NCBI GenBank assembly: GCA_002709235.1
Contig: PAQI01000024.1
Coordinates: 241,658 to 305,657, forward strand
Source of the DNA: Hirschia sp.
GTDB taxonomy: Bacteria; Pseudomonadota; Alphaproteobacteria; Caulobacterales; Hyphomonadaceae
Reading direction: 5' to 3'
Length of the DNA stretch: 64,000 nucleotides
This document shows positions 1 to 8,955 of the stretch, piece by piece. The position numbers were made by a program, and so were the translations under genes. Position 1 is the first letter of the stretch. Each line of letters begins with the position of its first letter. Below the pieces are notes generated by a model that was given only the letters and a program-made list of their open reading frames with translations, did no database searches and was not told where the DNA came from.

Positions 1-1079
1 TCATCACGGCTGATGCGTCCGGTCCCAAGCACCTGAACATCAAATTGTCCCGTGCCAAGTTCGAGACGCTGGTTGAAGACCTGATCAAGCGTACCATCGA
101 GCCTTGCAAAAAAGCGCTCAAGGATGCTGGCAAGTCCCCCGGCGATATCGATGATGTCGTGCTGGTGGGTGGTATGACCCGCATGCCGAAAGTGCAGGAA
201 GAAGTGAAAAGCTTCTTTGGTCGTGACCCGCACAAGGGCGTCAACCCGGATGAAGTCGTTGCCATCGGTGCTGCGATCCAGGCTGGTGTGCTTCAAGGTG
301 ACGTCAAGGATGTTGTCCTGCTGGATGTAACGCCTCTGTCGCTGGGTATCGAAACTCTTGGTGGCGTGTTCACGCGTCTCATCGATCGCAACACCACTAT
401 TCCGACCAAGAAGTCTCAGACATTCTCCACCGCTGACGACAATCAGTCGGCTGTGACCATTCGCGTCCTTCAGGGTGAGCGCGAGATGGCGTCTGACAAC
501 AAGCTGCTGGGTAACTTCAACCTTGAAGGTATTCCTCCGGCTCCACGCGGCCTGCCGCAGATCGAGGTGACCTTCGATATCGATGCAAACGGTATCGTGT
601 CCGTGTCCGCCAAGGACAAGGCCACAGGCAAGGAACAACAGATCACGATCCAGGCATCTGGTGGACTGTCCGACGACGAGATCGAGAACATGGTCAAGGA
701 TGCCGAGGCAAATGCCGACGCGGACAAGGCCAAACGCGAAAGCGTCGAAGTGAAGAACAATGCCGAAGCTCTGGTTCACGGTGTTGAAAAGCAGCTTGAA
801 GAGCATGGCGACAAGGTCGAGCCGGGCGTCAAGGCAGAGATCGAATCTGTACGCGATGAGCTCAAAGCTGCAATCGAGGCAGATGATGTCGCGGAGATCA
901 AATCCAAGACAGAAGCCCTGAACACGGCTCTGATGAAGCTTGGCGAAGCGATCTATGCGAGCCAGCAGACTGCTGACGCGGAGTCAGATGCTGCTTCCGA
1001 TGCTGCGGCAAGTTCCGACGATGATGATGTGGTCGACGCCGACTTTGAAGAAGTCGACGGCGACTCCAAGAACAGCTAA
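1..1079 (+). CDS. dnaK: Molecular chaperone DnaK (Hsp70), 5' end outside window
   Basis: This is the last ~358 residues of DnaK; the gene is open to the left edge. Hsp70 uses ATP to cycle on and off unfolded peptides, with DnaJ and GrpE as partners, both encoded nearby. Visible are the end of the ATPase domain ([10 protein letters not shown]), the interdomain linker ([15 protein letters not shown]), the beta-sandwich substrate domain, the helical lid and an acidic tail ending [14 protein letters not shown], the usual alphaproteobacterial form. The frame runs from base 3, so the TTG at 45 is not a start. A hairpin follows the stop and dnaJ begins 157 bases on. Confidence 0.98.
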   Translation, partial: ITADASGPKHLNIKLSRAKFETLVEDLIKRTIEPCKKALKDAGKSPGDIDDVVLVGGMTRMPKVQEEVKSFFGRDPHKGVNPDEVVAIGAAIQAGVLQGDVKDVVLLDVTPLSLGIETLGGVFTRLIDRNTTIPTKKSQTFSTADDNQSAVTIRVLQGEREMASDNKLLGNFNLEGIPPAPRGLPQIEVTFDIDANGIVSVSAKDKATGKEQQITIQASGGLSDDEIENMVKDAEANADADKAKRESVEVKNNAEALVHGVEKQLEEHGDKVEPGVKAEIESVRDELKAAIEADDVAEIKSKTEALNTALMKLGEAIYASQQTADAESDAASDAAASSDDDDVVDADFEEVDGDSKNS

Positions 1080-1096
1080 GTCATCTTAACTGGCAT

Positions 1097-1128
1097 CTGC
1101 ACCCCGAACATGACCGTTTGGGGTGCAG
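1097..1128 (+). terminator. Hairpin after dnaK
   Basis: CTGCACCCCGAAC (1097-1109) pairs with GTTTGGGGTGCAG (1116-1128) around a 6-base loop: 13 pairs with one G-T wobble. Only a weak T-run (gtgtttc) follows, so it may be a partial terminator or a 3' stabiliser that sets the dnaK:dnaJ ratio rather than a full stop. Confidence 0.6.
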
Positions 1129-1236
1129 GTGTTTCGGCCTGTCGCCACACTGACCATCATGGCTGGACGTGGCGGGACCGGATGCCTATCTCCTCAATAT
1201 GGGTGAGGTGTCGGATAAGGACCGGGAAAGTGTTTC

Positions 1237-2373
1237 ATGAGCAAGACCTGCTATTATGAAGTCCTGGGCGTAGAGCGCTCAGCAGACGGCAAGACGCTGA
1301 AATCCGCCTTCCGTAAGAAGGCGATGCAATATCACCCTGATCGCAATCCTGATGATCCAGAATCAGAAGCGCGTTTCAAGGACGTCACAGCGGCCTATGA
1401 GGTGCTGTCCGACGCAGACAAGCGCGCAGCCTATGATCGCTTTGGCCACGCAGCCTTCGAAAATGGTGGCATGGGCGGCGGTGCACGCGGTGGGGCACGT
1501 CCCGAAGACGCCTTTGCGGATGTGTTTGGCGATGTGTTTTCCGAGTTTTTCGGCGCAAGACGCGGCGGTGGTGGGCGCGCAGGCGTCTCACGCGGCGACG
1601 ATCTGCGCTATGATTATGAAATCACGCTTGAAGAGGCCTATGCCGGCAAGCAGGTAGAGCTGAGCATCCCCACGACAAAGGGCTGTGATGATTGTGGCGC
1701 ATCTGGTGCTGCACCCGGATCATCTCCGGAAACCTGTTCCATGTGTGGCGGTGCCGGGCGTGTCCGCGCTCAGCAGGGCTTCTTCACGATGGAGCGCACC
1801 TGTTCGCGCTGTCAGGGCAAGGGCCAGACCATTTCCAAGCCGTGCAAGACCTGTTCAGGCCGTGGACGTGTCCGGGCAGAGCGTACGCTCAGCGTGAATA
1901 TTCCCGCCGGGATCGAGGACGGTCAGAAGATCCGCCTGTCCGGCGAAGGTGACCCAAGTATCAATGGCGGACCTGCGGGTGATCTTTATATTTTCGTGTC
2001 TGTAAAAGAGCATGACCTGTTCGAGCGCGACGGTCCTCATCTGTTTGCAAGGGCACCGGTTCCCATGTGCAAGGCGGCTCTGGGAGGCGAGATCGAAATG
2101 CCGACCATTGATGGCGGTATGACGCGGATCACGGTTCCCGAAGGGTCTGCGACCGGCAAGCGCATGCGCTTGAAAGGCAAGGGCATGCCGCATCTGCAAT
2201 CTGGGCAGGTGGGCGACATGTATATCGAGATCTTCGTGGAAACCCCGCGCAATCTGTCATCGCGCCAAAAGGAATTGCTGCGCGAGTTTTCGGATGAATG
2301 TAACGATCAGACCAATCCGGAACATGAGAGCTTTCTGGGTAAAGTGAAGCGCTTTTTCGAAGGTGCAGGCTAA
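1237..2373 (+). CDS. dnaJ: Chaperone protein DnaJ
   Basis: Type I Hsp40 co-chaperone that stimulates the DnaK ATPase and delivers substrates. The 378 residues show the J domain with HPD (YHPDRNPDD, about residue 33), a Gly-rich stretch (about 77-115), four CxxCxGxG-type zinc motifs in order ([32 protein letters not shown]) and the C-terminal substrate-binding domain. Length is normal for the family. ATG at 1237 follows a GGGAAAG sequence. It is co-directional with dnaK, and the hairpin between them could lower dnaJ transcription relative to dnaK. Confidence 0.98.
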   Translation: MSKTCYYEVLGVERSADGKTLKSAFRKKAMQYHPDRNPDDPESEARFKDVTAAYEVLSDADKRAAYDRFGHAAFENGGMGGGARGGARPEDAFADVFGDVFSEFFGARRGGGGRAGVSRGDDLRYDYEITLEEAYAGKQVELSIPTTKGCDDCGASGAAPGSSPETCSMCGGAGRVRAQQGFFTMERTCSRCQGKGQTISKPCKTCSGRGRVRAERTLSVNIPAGIEDGQKIRLSGEGDPSINGGPAGDLYIFVSVKEHDLFERDGPHLFARAPVPMCKAALGGEIEMPTIDGGMTRITVPEGSATGKRMRLKGKGMPHLQSGQVGDMYIEIFVETPRNLSSRQKELLREFSDECNDQTNPEHESFLGKVKRFFEGAG

Positions 2374-2427
2374 GCCATGGGCGAGTTCATCCTTCGCAGC
2401 CCTGATTAAACGCGCTATCAATTGGTC

Positions 2428-3234
2428 ATGACTTTGAAACTTGCCATTGCAGGAGTGGCTGGCCGTATGGGCCGCACACTCGTTTCCGCCGCCAGTTCCG
2501 CTGACGATCTTGAAGTTGTAGGCGGCACGGAACGTCCCGGCTCAGGTGAGCTGGGCCAGGACCCCGGCGTGCTGGCCGGAATCAGCCCTCTGGGTTTTGA
2601 CTCGGTCGTCTCCGCCCAGGAAGCTGGCAAGGCGGCAGATGTCTGGATCGATTTCACATCTCCTGTCTCGACACTGGAAGCACTCGACGCCCTGAGCACC
2701 ACCACTGTGCGTGCCGTGATCATCGGAACCACAGGTTTCAATGACGCTGAAGAGGCTGCTCTTCGAAAACATGCCGAACGGTTCGTGATCGTGAAAGCGG
2801 GCAATTTCTCGCTGGGCGTCAACCTGCTTGGCGCACTGGTAGAACAGGCCGCGGCACGCCTGGGTGATGACTGGGACATCGAAATCCTTGAAACCCATCA
2901 CCGCCGCAAGGTGGATGCGCCATCGGGAACAGCCCTGTTGCTCGGTGAAGCCGCCGCCAAGGGCAGGGGGGCAGATCTTTCAGAGCTTCGCACACCGCCC
3001 TATGATGGTATCACAGGTGCGCGCGAACCCGGCCGCATCGGCTTTTCCGTGCGTCGCTCAGGTGGGGTCATCGGTGATCATGAAGTGACGATTGCGTCCG
3101 ATGACGAGATCCTCACCCTGCAACACACGGCAATGAACCGCTTCATCTTTGCCAATGGTGCATTGCAGGCCTGCCGCTGGACCGCCAAACAATCGCCCGG
3201 CTTCTATTCCATGCGTGATGTTCTGAACCTCTGA
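2428..3234 (+). CDS. dapB: 4-hydroxy-tetrahydrodipicolinate reductase
   Basis: Cytosolic NAD(P)H-dependent step of the diaminopimelate/lysine pathway, which supplies meso-DAP for peptidoglycan. The N-terminal Rossmann motif GVAGRMGR (near residue 8) binds the dinucleotide, and ETHHRRKVDAPSGTAL holds the catalytic His/Lys and substrate-binding loop. 268 residues from ATG 2428, a standard length; a TTG six bases upstream is possible but would add only two residues. There is no clear Shine-Dalgarno. It follows dnaJ by 54 bases and may be read from the same transcript. Confidence 0.97.
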   Translation: MTLKLAIAGVAGRMGRTLVSAASSADDLEVVGGTERPGSGELGQDPGVLAGISPLGFDSVVSAQEAGKAADVWIDFTSPVSTLEALDALSTTTVRAVIIGTTGFNDAEEAALRKHAERFVIVKAGNFSLGVNLLGALVEQAAARLGDDWDIEILETHHRRKVDAPSGTALLLGEAAAKGRGADLSELRTPPYDGITGAREPGRIGFSVRRSGGVIGDHEVTIASDDEILTLQHTAMNRFIFANGALQACRWTAKQSPGFYSMRDVLNL

Positions 3235-3263
3235 ACGTCAACGCGTGTGGGGACGTGGCGAAT

Positions 3264-4715
3264 ATGCAACCGGATCTTTTCACTTCTGCCCGCGACAAGA
3301 TCGCCGCTATTCGCGATGGCCATGTAACTGCGCGCAAATTGCTTGAAGACAGCCTCCTTCAGTTCCGCCGTATCAATCCAGATATCAACGCTGTTATCCG
3401 AACCGATCTGGACACTGCCAGAAAGCATGCGACCCGCCTGGATGAACTGGCAGCTGCTGGTGAATGGATGGGGCCGCTACATGGGCTGCCAATCACGGTC
3501 AAGGACACGTTTGACGTTGATGGCATGCCTGCGAGTGCAGGCGCAGAAAAATATGCGCGCCGCGCGCCACATACGCGCGATGCCTATGCTGTGGAGCGGC
3601 TGAAATCAGCCGGAGCCGTGATCTGGGGAAAATCAAACACGCCCTATCTCGCGGGCGATAATCAGACATTCAACACCCTGCACGGCATCACCAACAATCC
3701 CTATAATCCGGCCTTGACGCCTGGCGGTTCATCAGGTGGCTCGGCTGCGGCGATTGCATCGGGCATCTCGGCTCTGGAGCTGGGGTCCGATATTGGTGGC
3801 AGCCTGCGGCTACCGGCCCATTTTTGTGGGGTCTGCGCACTCAAACCCAGCTATGGCAGGATTTCCCAGATCGGACATGTTCCGCCCGAACCGGGCGCAC
3901 TGTTTGAACGCCAGCTGAATGTTGTCGGACCGCTCGCACGCAATGTTGCAGATCTCAAACTGGCTTTTTCCGTTCTCACCAATGAGGTGCCAATAGAGCA
4001 GGACCCGGTGTCCACATCGCTCAGATCGCGGCGCATCGCGATATGGTCCGAAGAGGAGGGGTTTTCCCTTTCGGCAGATTGCGCACAGGCGGTGGAACGT
4101 GCAGCACAGGCTGCGCGCAAGGGTGAGGCCAGCGTTGCCAAGGCCAAGCCCGACATTGCAGGCCCACACCTTCTGGATGTCTACCTCAGACTGGTCGTGG
4201 CTGTGCTGTCCGAGGACATGCCCGCATCCACACGACGTTTCCTGAGCATGTACCGGCCTATCGCCAAGCTGATTGCCGATGAAAAGCCTTTCTCGCGGGC
4301 CAAATGGTCGCTTTATGCCACCAGCCGCTATCGTGATTGGGTTGAGGCCAATGAGATGCGCGCAAAGCTTCTGGTCATCGCAGAGCGTTTCTTTCGCAGC
4401 TGGGACGCGATCATTGCGCCGGTCTGTGCTGTCTCGGCCTTTCCGCATGATCATCGAGGTGGGTTGTTCAACCGTCGCATGATCGTTGATGGCCGCAAGG
4501 AACCTTATGTGTCCTACCTGTCGTGGATCTCGCTCGCGAGTGCCTGCAATCTGCCTGCAGTCGTAATTCCAGCAGGCCGCACATCAGATGGCATGCCGGT
4601 TGGGGTTCAGGTGATCGGTGCCCACGGGCAGGACCAGAAAGTTCTGGATATCGCCGAGGCGCTTGAAGCCAATCTTGGTGGGTTCACCCCGCCGAAGAAT
4701 TTGCAATCAGTCTGA
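3264..4715 (+). CDS. Amidase (amidase signature family)
   Basis: Hydrolase of the amidase-signature family with a Ser-cisSer-Lys triad: the Lys lies in TVKDTFDV, the cis-Ser in GGSSGGSA and the nucleophilic Ser in GSDIGGSLR (about residues 75-180). About 483 residues, a usual length for stand-alone amidases. It is not GatA, since no gatB or gatC lies nearby, and the substrate cannot be told from sequence. ATG at 3264 is preceded by GGGGAC; a GTG three codons earlier (3255) is the alternative start. Its stop lies 4 bases from that of the convergent cyclophilin gene. Confidence 0.9.
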   Translation: MQPDLFTSARDKIAAIRDGHVTARKLLEDSLLQFRRINPDINAVIRTDLDTARKHATRLDELAAAGEWMGPLHGLPITVKDTFDVDGMPASAGAEKYARRAPHTRDAYAVERLKSAGAVIWGKSNTPYLAGDNQTFNTLHGITNNPYNPALTPGGSSGGSAAAIASGISALELGSDIGGSLRLPAHFCGVCALKPSYGRISQIGHVPPEPGALFERQLNVVGPLARNVADLKLAFSVLTNEVPIEQDPVSTSLRSRRIAIWSEEEGFSLSADCAQAVERAAQAARKGEASVAKAKPDIAGPHLLDVYLRLVVAVLSEDMPASTRRFLSMYRPIAKLIADEKPFSRAKWSLYATSRYRDWVEANEMRAKLLVIAERFFRSWDAIIAPVCAVSAFPHDHRGGLFNRRMIVDGRKEPYVSYLSWISLASACNLPAVVIPAGRTSDGMPVGVQVIGAHGQDQKVLDIAEALEANLGGFTPPKNLQSV

Positions 4716-4719
4716 TCGT

Positions 4720-5625
4720 CTATTTGAGGCGCTTTGCCGGAACTGGCATATCGCAGATATCCACCACTTCAGGCGGTGTATTGTAAAAGAAGGGATCGCG
4801 CCGCACGCGCTTTGATCTTTTGGCATTCGCAAAGGAATTGCTGTCGGTCTTCATCACTTCCACAACCGGTCGGGAGTCTTCTGGCATGTCGCTGGCCAGT
4901 GTGACGGTGAAGATCCTGTCGCCACTTGCGGGTGCCTGGATCACTCCGGACTCGATCTCACGGTCGCCACGCCGGACCATCTGGACATATTCCATGCCGG
5001 AAACCACGCGTCCGAACACGGTCAGATTGCGATCCAGATAGCGCTGGGCATCCAGCACGATGTAATAATCGGCAGCACCTGAATTGGGATCTGTGTCGCG
5101 CGCCATGGCAACTGCGCCAGGACAATGCAGCAGCCATTCAGTGCCTGATTCCATGTTTCGTGCTGCTGCAAAGCCGTTCAGATGACCGACTTCAGCGGCG
5201 TAAAGGTCAGCATTCCCCAGCGGTGTGAAACTGCCATCAGTCGCAATTGCGCGCTCATTCTCGTTCATCAGGGGCGGATAGTCTTCGGACTTATCATTTC
5301 CGTTCAGGCCAGTCTGGGCGACGAAGCCGTCAATGACGCGATAGAATTCCGTATTGTTAAGGGCGCGATCTGTTGCCAGCTTGCGCATGCGTGCGGCGTG
5401 GCCGGGAGCAAAATTGGGGTTCAGCTCGATCAGTGTTTCACCATGCGCTGTCTTCAGGACCAGCAGGTTTTCAGGCGCAATCTTTCGCCAGTCCGGCCCG
5501 GTTTCAGCCTCGATCATCGCAATTGTTTCTGCGGGCGGAGAGGCAAGGGGTGTTTCCGATTGCGCAGCTTGTGAGCATGCAGTGATGGCGAGTGCCGCCA
5601 GGGCAATTGCAATAGGACGTCTCAT
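4720..5625 (-). CDS. Cyclophilin-type peptidylprolyl isomerase, lipoprotein
   Basis: Predicted periplasmic lipoprotein: the signal peptide ends in ITAC, with the lipid-carrying Cys at position 17. The rest is a cyclophilin fold: HGETLIELNPNFAPGH (strand 1), then NNTEFYRVIDGFVAQTG, the usual F-x-R-V-I-x-x-F-x-x-Q-x-G motif with the catalytic Arg, and later GAVAMAR and TVFGRVVSGMEYV. An extra basic C-terminal tail of ~50 residues is less typical. Its ATG overlaps the stop of the upstream glyoxalase gene (TAATG), so the two are probably co-translated. Likely role: prolyl isomerisation of envelope proteins. Confidence 0.92.
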   Translation of the reverse strand: MRRPIAIALAALAITACSQAAQSETPLASPPAETIAMIEAETGPDWRKIAPENLLVLKTAHGETLIELNPNFAPGHAARMRKLATDRALNNTEFYRVIDGFVAQTGLNGNDKSEDYPPLMNENERAIATDGSFTPLGNADLYAAEVGHLNGFAAARNMESGTEWLLHCPGAVAMARDTDPNSGAADYYIVLDAQRYLDRNLTVFGRVVSGMEYVQMVRRGDREIESGVIQAPASGDRIFTVTLASDMPEDSRPVVEVMKTDSNSFANAKRSKRVRRDPFFYNTPPEVVDICDMPVPAKRLK

Positions 5626-6092
5626 TACCAGCTCCCGATATTGTCTGCGCTTGCCCAGGGTTCCTGCGGGGCGAGCCGTTCGCCCTTTTGCAGGAGTTCG
5701 ACTGAAATACCATCCGGTGAACGGACAAACGCCATATAGCCATCGCGCGGTGGACGATTGATCGTCACACCCATTTTCGACAGATGCGCGCAGGTCTCAT
5801 AGATGTTTTCGACCTCATAGGCGACATGCCCGAAATTGCGTCCGCCGGAATAATCCTCAGGATCCCAGTTATAGGTCAGCTCCAGCATGGGCAGGCCCGA
5901 TCGCAGCGGATTTTCAGCTGTATTGTCAGATCTGGCGATGTCATCCGGTGCCGCAAGAAACACCAATGTGAAGCGGCCTGCTTCATTGTCCACGCGCCGA
6001 AACTCCTTGAGCCCCAAACCATCGCAGAAAAACCGCAAGGTGGCGTCCAGATCACGGACACGGATCATGGTGTGAAGAAAAGCAATGCTCAT
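5625..6092 (-). CDS. gloA: Lactoylglutathione lyase (glyoxalase I)
   Basis: Converts the methylglyoxal-glutathione hemithioacetal to S-lactoylglutathione. It is a VOC-fold metalloenzyme: LHTMIRVRDLDATLRFF starts the first module and the second shows ELTYNWD, FGHVAYEVENIY and MAFVRSPDGISVELL, with metal ligands expected at His, Glu, His, Glu. From ATG 6092 it is 155 residues, and this start begins right at the conserved domain; longer readings to 6224 run into the neighbouring gene. Glutathione supply is consistent with gshB at 20.9 kb. It is translationally coupled to the cyclophilin gene by TAATG. Confidence 0.93.
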   Translation of the reverse strand: MSIAFLHTMIRVRDLDATLRFFCDGLGLKEFRRVDNEAGRFTLVFLAAPDDIARSDNTAENPLRSGLPMLELTYNWDPEDYSGGRNFGHVAYEVENIYETCAHLSKMGVTINRPPRDGYMAFVRSPDGISVELLQKGERLAPQEPWASADNIGSW

Positions 6093-6138
6093 GAAGTGGC
6101 CTTTGGTGTTGATATGTCGTGTCAGGAGCGCGCGACAG

Positions 6139-6609
6139 TCAGCTGGTCTGTAATTCCCGCGCCAGCTCCTTGTCGAGTGATTTGGGTTTGTTGTGGTGAT
6201 AGAGCCGCGCAAAGATCCCTGCAATCACAATCCAGAACGCGATGACCAGCAATGTCATGAAGAACAACCAGGGAGCCAGACCGTAATCCATGTCGGCTTC
6301 GCGACCGGAGGAGTTCCAGAATATGCCATAGATCCGCTCACTGGCCAGATAGGCGGCGGGCAGGGCCAGCAAAGCTGTCAGCCAGGCCGCAGCCGCATAA
6401 ATAGCAGGGCGTGGACCATGCGCACGCATATAGACGCTGCCGAAACGATCAGGGCCCAGCTGGGCAAGGCGGGGGTCTTCAGCGTGCGTCGCATCATAGA
6501 TGGCTTTGGCATCGGCGCGGGTCGTGGCGATGCGATAGAATATGAATGCGCCCCACAAGATCACGGTGGCGAAGATGATGATGTACCAGAAAAGGCCGTA
6601 ACCATACAT
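6139..6609 (-). CDS. Membrane protein of unknown function
   Basis: 156 residues with three hydrophobic segments (about 5-27, 70-90 and 115-138) and a charged loop (residues 28-68, with DATHAEDPRLAQLGPDRFGS) between the first two. I do not recognise the family. ATG at 6609 has a good AAAGGAC ribosome site six bases away. It lies 46 bases upstream of gloA on the same strand and 46 bases downstream of the DUF2244 gene, so the four minus-strand genes from 7144 to 4720 may be one transcript. The C-terminus is Lys/Glu-rich and probably cytoplasmic. Confidence 0.7.
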   Translation of the reverse strand: MYGYGLFWYIIIFATVILWGAFIFYRIATTRADAKAIYDATHAEDPRLAQLGPDRFGSVYMRAHGPRPAIYAAAAWLTALLALPAAYLASERIYGIFWNSSGREADMDYGLAPWLFFMTLLVIAFWIVIAGIFARLYHHNKPKSLDKELARELQTS

Positions 6610-6655
6610 GTGTCAGTCCTTTCAGATCATTTGGTCCTGGATCGTGTCGTGCCGC

Positions 6656-7144
6656 CTATTCGGCAGCGTAGCGTTCTGATTTGGCGTCATGGAGCGCCGA
6701 ACGCAATGACTTCACGAAATCCTGACGTTCGTCCAGCGTCAGAAACTTGCCGATCAGATAGGCCTTTCCCGAAGCAGCAATACGAATGGCCTGGCCAGGA
6801 TGAGGCCCGTTGCAGTCAATTTCCACCCGCGCAAATGAGGAGGGCAGGCTGGCTGTGGTTTCACGACCCCTTCCGTCAACATGCCGCAAATCAATGCTTC
6901 TGGATGTCACACGAATGAAAGTGCGTTGTTTCTGGTCACGAAAACACAGTTTGAAGCAATACCACAGCGCCAGAACATCCAGTCCGAGAAAGCCGACAAT
7001 CGGCAGGAATCCCAGCGACAGGAAATAGAGACCCATAAACCCGCAGCATGTGGCCATGATCGCCATGACAATGAAAAATCCGCGCGGGCTCAAGGAGCGC
7101 GAAGGCGCGAGTTCGGCATCCATATAGACCGGCATGGCATTCAT
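6656..7144 (-). CDS. DUF2244 domain membrane protein
   Basis: 162 residues matching the DUF2244 pattern: an N-terminal ELAPSRSLSPRGF stretch, two adjacent transmembrane helices (about 24-46 and 48-66), then a soluble beta-rich part with a DLRHVDGRGRE turn and a basic C-terminal helix. The function of the family is unknown. ATG 7144 is preceded by GAGGAAC at 8 bases. It is divergent from nth; in my memory DUF2244 genes often sit next to nth in alphaproteobacteria, but no functional link is known to me. Confidence 0.85.
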   Translation of the reverse strand: MNAMPVYMDAELAPSRSLSPRGFFIVMAIMATCCGFMGLYFLSLGFLPIVGFLGLDVLALWYCFKLCFRDQKQRTFIRVTSRSIDLRHVDGRGRETTASLPSSFARVEIDCNGPHPGQAIRIAASGKAYLIGKFLTLDERQDFVKSLRSALHDAKSERYAAE

Positions 7145-7267
7145 GGCGTTGGTTCCTCATACCCATCTGCGGAGTATTGAAGATAAATATGCTTTCGCGG
7201 CCAGAATTTGCTAGGGCAAAGCGTCGCAAATCAATCACCGCCATCCAAATCGCCCAAGACTGTAGCC

Positions 7268-7954
7268 ATGCCTGACGCCAAGCCTTCCCAACGCAAACGA
7301 AAATCGATTCCACGTTCGCGATTGAACAAGGATGAGATCTTTCGACTTTATTCTGCGCTGGCAGAAGACCGGCCAGACCCGAAAACAGAGCTGGAATTCG
7401 TCAATCCGTTCACGCTGGTCGTCGCGGTGGCGCTGTCTGCCCAGGCGACGGATGTCGGTGTGAACAAGGCCACGCGCAAACTCTTCGCAATTGCCGACAC
7501 ACCGGAAAAGATGGTCGCGCTGGGTGAGGAGGGCGTGGCCGAACATATCCGCACCATCGGTCTTTGGCGCAACAAGGCCAGGAATGTCGTGGCTTTGTCG
7601 AAGATGATTCTTGAAGATTTCGGCGGCGACGTGCCGCAATCACGCGATGATCTGGTCAAACTTCCCGGGGTCGGTCGCAAGACGGCCAATGTGGTGATGA
7701 ATGAAGCTTTCGGCCATCCGACCGTTGCAGTCGACACTCATATATTTCGTGTTTCCAATCGCACGGGCCTGGCTCCGGGCAAGACACCCGATCACGTCGA
7801 GGCATTGCTGGAGCGGGTGACGCCGGACATGTTTCTCAAAGGCGCGCATCACTGGCTGATCCTGCATGGGCGTTATGTCTGCGTTGCGCGAAAACCCAAA
7901 TGCGCCAGATGTACGATCCATGAAATCTGCAAATTCAAGGAAAAGACGGCCTGA
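7268..7954 (+). CDS. nth: Endonuclease III
   Basis: Base-excision-repair DNA glycosylase/AP lyase for oxidised pyrimidines. The helix-hairpin-helix motif LPGVGRKTANVV carries the catalytic Lys, followed by the Asp in VAVDTHIFRVSNR. The C-terminal [4Fe-4S] cluster ligands are C-x6-C-x2-C-x5-C in CVARKPKCARCTIHEIC. 228 residues from ATG 7268 with a basic N-terminus; an upstream TTG (7208) would add 20 unconserved residues. The stop codon lies in the left arm of a hairpin shared with the convergent ATP-grasp gene. Confidence 0.97.
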   Translation: MPDAKPSQRKRKSIPRSRLNKDEIFRLYSALAEDRPDPKTELEFVNPFTLVVAVALSAQATDVGVNKATRKLFAIADTPEKMVALGEEGVAEHIRTIGLWRNKARNVVALSKMILEDFGGDVPQSRDDLVKLPGVGRKTANVVMNEAFGHPTVAVDTHIFRVSNRTGLAPGKTPDHVEALLERVTPDMFLKGAHHWLILHGRYVCVARKPKCARCTIHEICKFKEKTA

Positions 7955-7975
7955 CCAGAACGCGCTGATCAGGCC
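7948..7975. terminator. Hairpin across two convergent stop codons
   Basis: GGCCTGA (7948-7954) and TCAGGCC (7969-7975) form a perfect 7-bp stem with a 14-base loop. The left arm ends in the nth TGA and the right arm holds the TGA of the facing gene read on the other strand. No T-run follows on either strand, so termination is uncertain; it may instead protect both 3' ends. Confidence 0.4.
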
Positions 7976-8850
7976 AGCCTGCGTATGATCGCATCTGCCA
8001 GCATCCTGCCCAGATCAGGGCCTTGCTGGGGATAAAGATAGGGCTCGATCAGTTCAGCTTCCATCAATAGGAGGTTTCCGTCAGGGCCACGCAACATGTC
8101 GATCCGCGCATAAAGCGGACTTTGATCAGGCAGAAGCGTCAAAATCGATTTGGCAGCATCCAGATCGGATTGTTGGGGCTCAACAGCACTTTCCGTTCCG
8201 CCATAGGCCGACTGGATGCGATAATCACCGGTTTGCGGACGTTTGATCAACGCGTGTGAGAACGCTCCATCCACGAAGATGAAGGAATATTCGCCCTCGC
8301 TGCGTATCTGCGGCAGGAAGGGCTGTAACATGGCGGGTGATGCAAACAGTGCGTTTTCGTCGATATGCGCGTCACGTTCGACCAGTATCTGGTCGCGGGC
8401 ACCTGCACCGATCTGTTTTTTTACCACAAGTCGGTCGGTATCAAATTGTGCCATGGCGTCATTGATGTTGGTGATGGTCGGACGATCAACCCACTGTGTC
8501 GGGATGATCGTGCCGCCCTTTGTCTCAATGGATCTGAGATAGGATTTGTCGATATTCCATTTCACCAATTCGGATGAATTGAAGACCGGCATACGCGCTT
8601 CCAGCCATTCCAGCCGGGCGATGAATGCATCCCATTGATCTTCATAATCCCATGTGGTGCCGATAATGGCGGCATCACAATCACCAAAATCGGATTCGGC
8701 TGCGCGCCAGTCCAGTTCCACCAGCATTGCATCATGATCGCGCAGGGCAGGGCGCAGGGCTGCGACCTGGAAATCATGTTCAAATGCATCAACGCGTCGG
8801 TCAACAGCGCCTGGCAAGGTGCTGTCACAGGCCAGAAAAGCGATTTTCAT
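7969..8850 (-). CDS. ATP-grasp domain protein (RimK/GshB-like)
   Basis: 293 residues. The N-terminal third is a small alpha/beta domain (MKIAFLACDSTLPG... AAIIGTTWDYEDQ), followed by the ATP-grasp region: WNIDKSYL, an ATP-binding Lys pair in LVVKKQIGAGARD with a Gly-rich lid, and metal-binding acidic residues near the end (ARIDMLRGPDGNLLLMEAELIEPYLYP). Such proteins join an amine to a carboxylate using ATP; here the substrate is unknown. The pattern resembles stand-alone ATP-grasp enzymes distinct from true glutathione synthetase, which is separately encoded at 20.9 kb. Confidence 0.82.
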   Translation of the reverse strand: MKIAFLACDSTLPGAVDRRVDAFEHDFQVAALRPALRDHDAMLVELDWRAAESDFGDCDAAIIGTTWDYEDQWDAFIARLEWLEARMPVFNSSELVKWNIDKSYLRSIETKGGTIIPTQWVDRPTITNINDAMAQFDTDRLVVKKQIGAGARDQILVERDAHIDENALFASPAMLQPFLPQIRSEGEYSFIFVDGAFSHALIKRPQTGDYRIQSAYGGTESAVEPQQSDLDAAKSILTLLPDQSPLYARIDMLRGPDGNLLLMEAELIEPYLYPQQGPDLGRMLADAIIRRLA

Positions 8851-8955
8851 GGATTTGTATTCTCATTCATTGCATTGGCGCGTGGCACCGGGCGTCCTAT
8901 AGGGGGGATTCGACCCCGACACCAGAGCGAACGGCCAGATAGAAAGACACAACCC

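Noticed and set aside
1097..1128. A riboswitch or thermometer between dnaK and dnaJ
   Set aside because: The structure is a simple hairpin well before the dnaJ ribosome site, so a processing or partial termination role is simpler.
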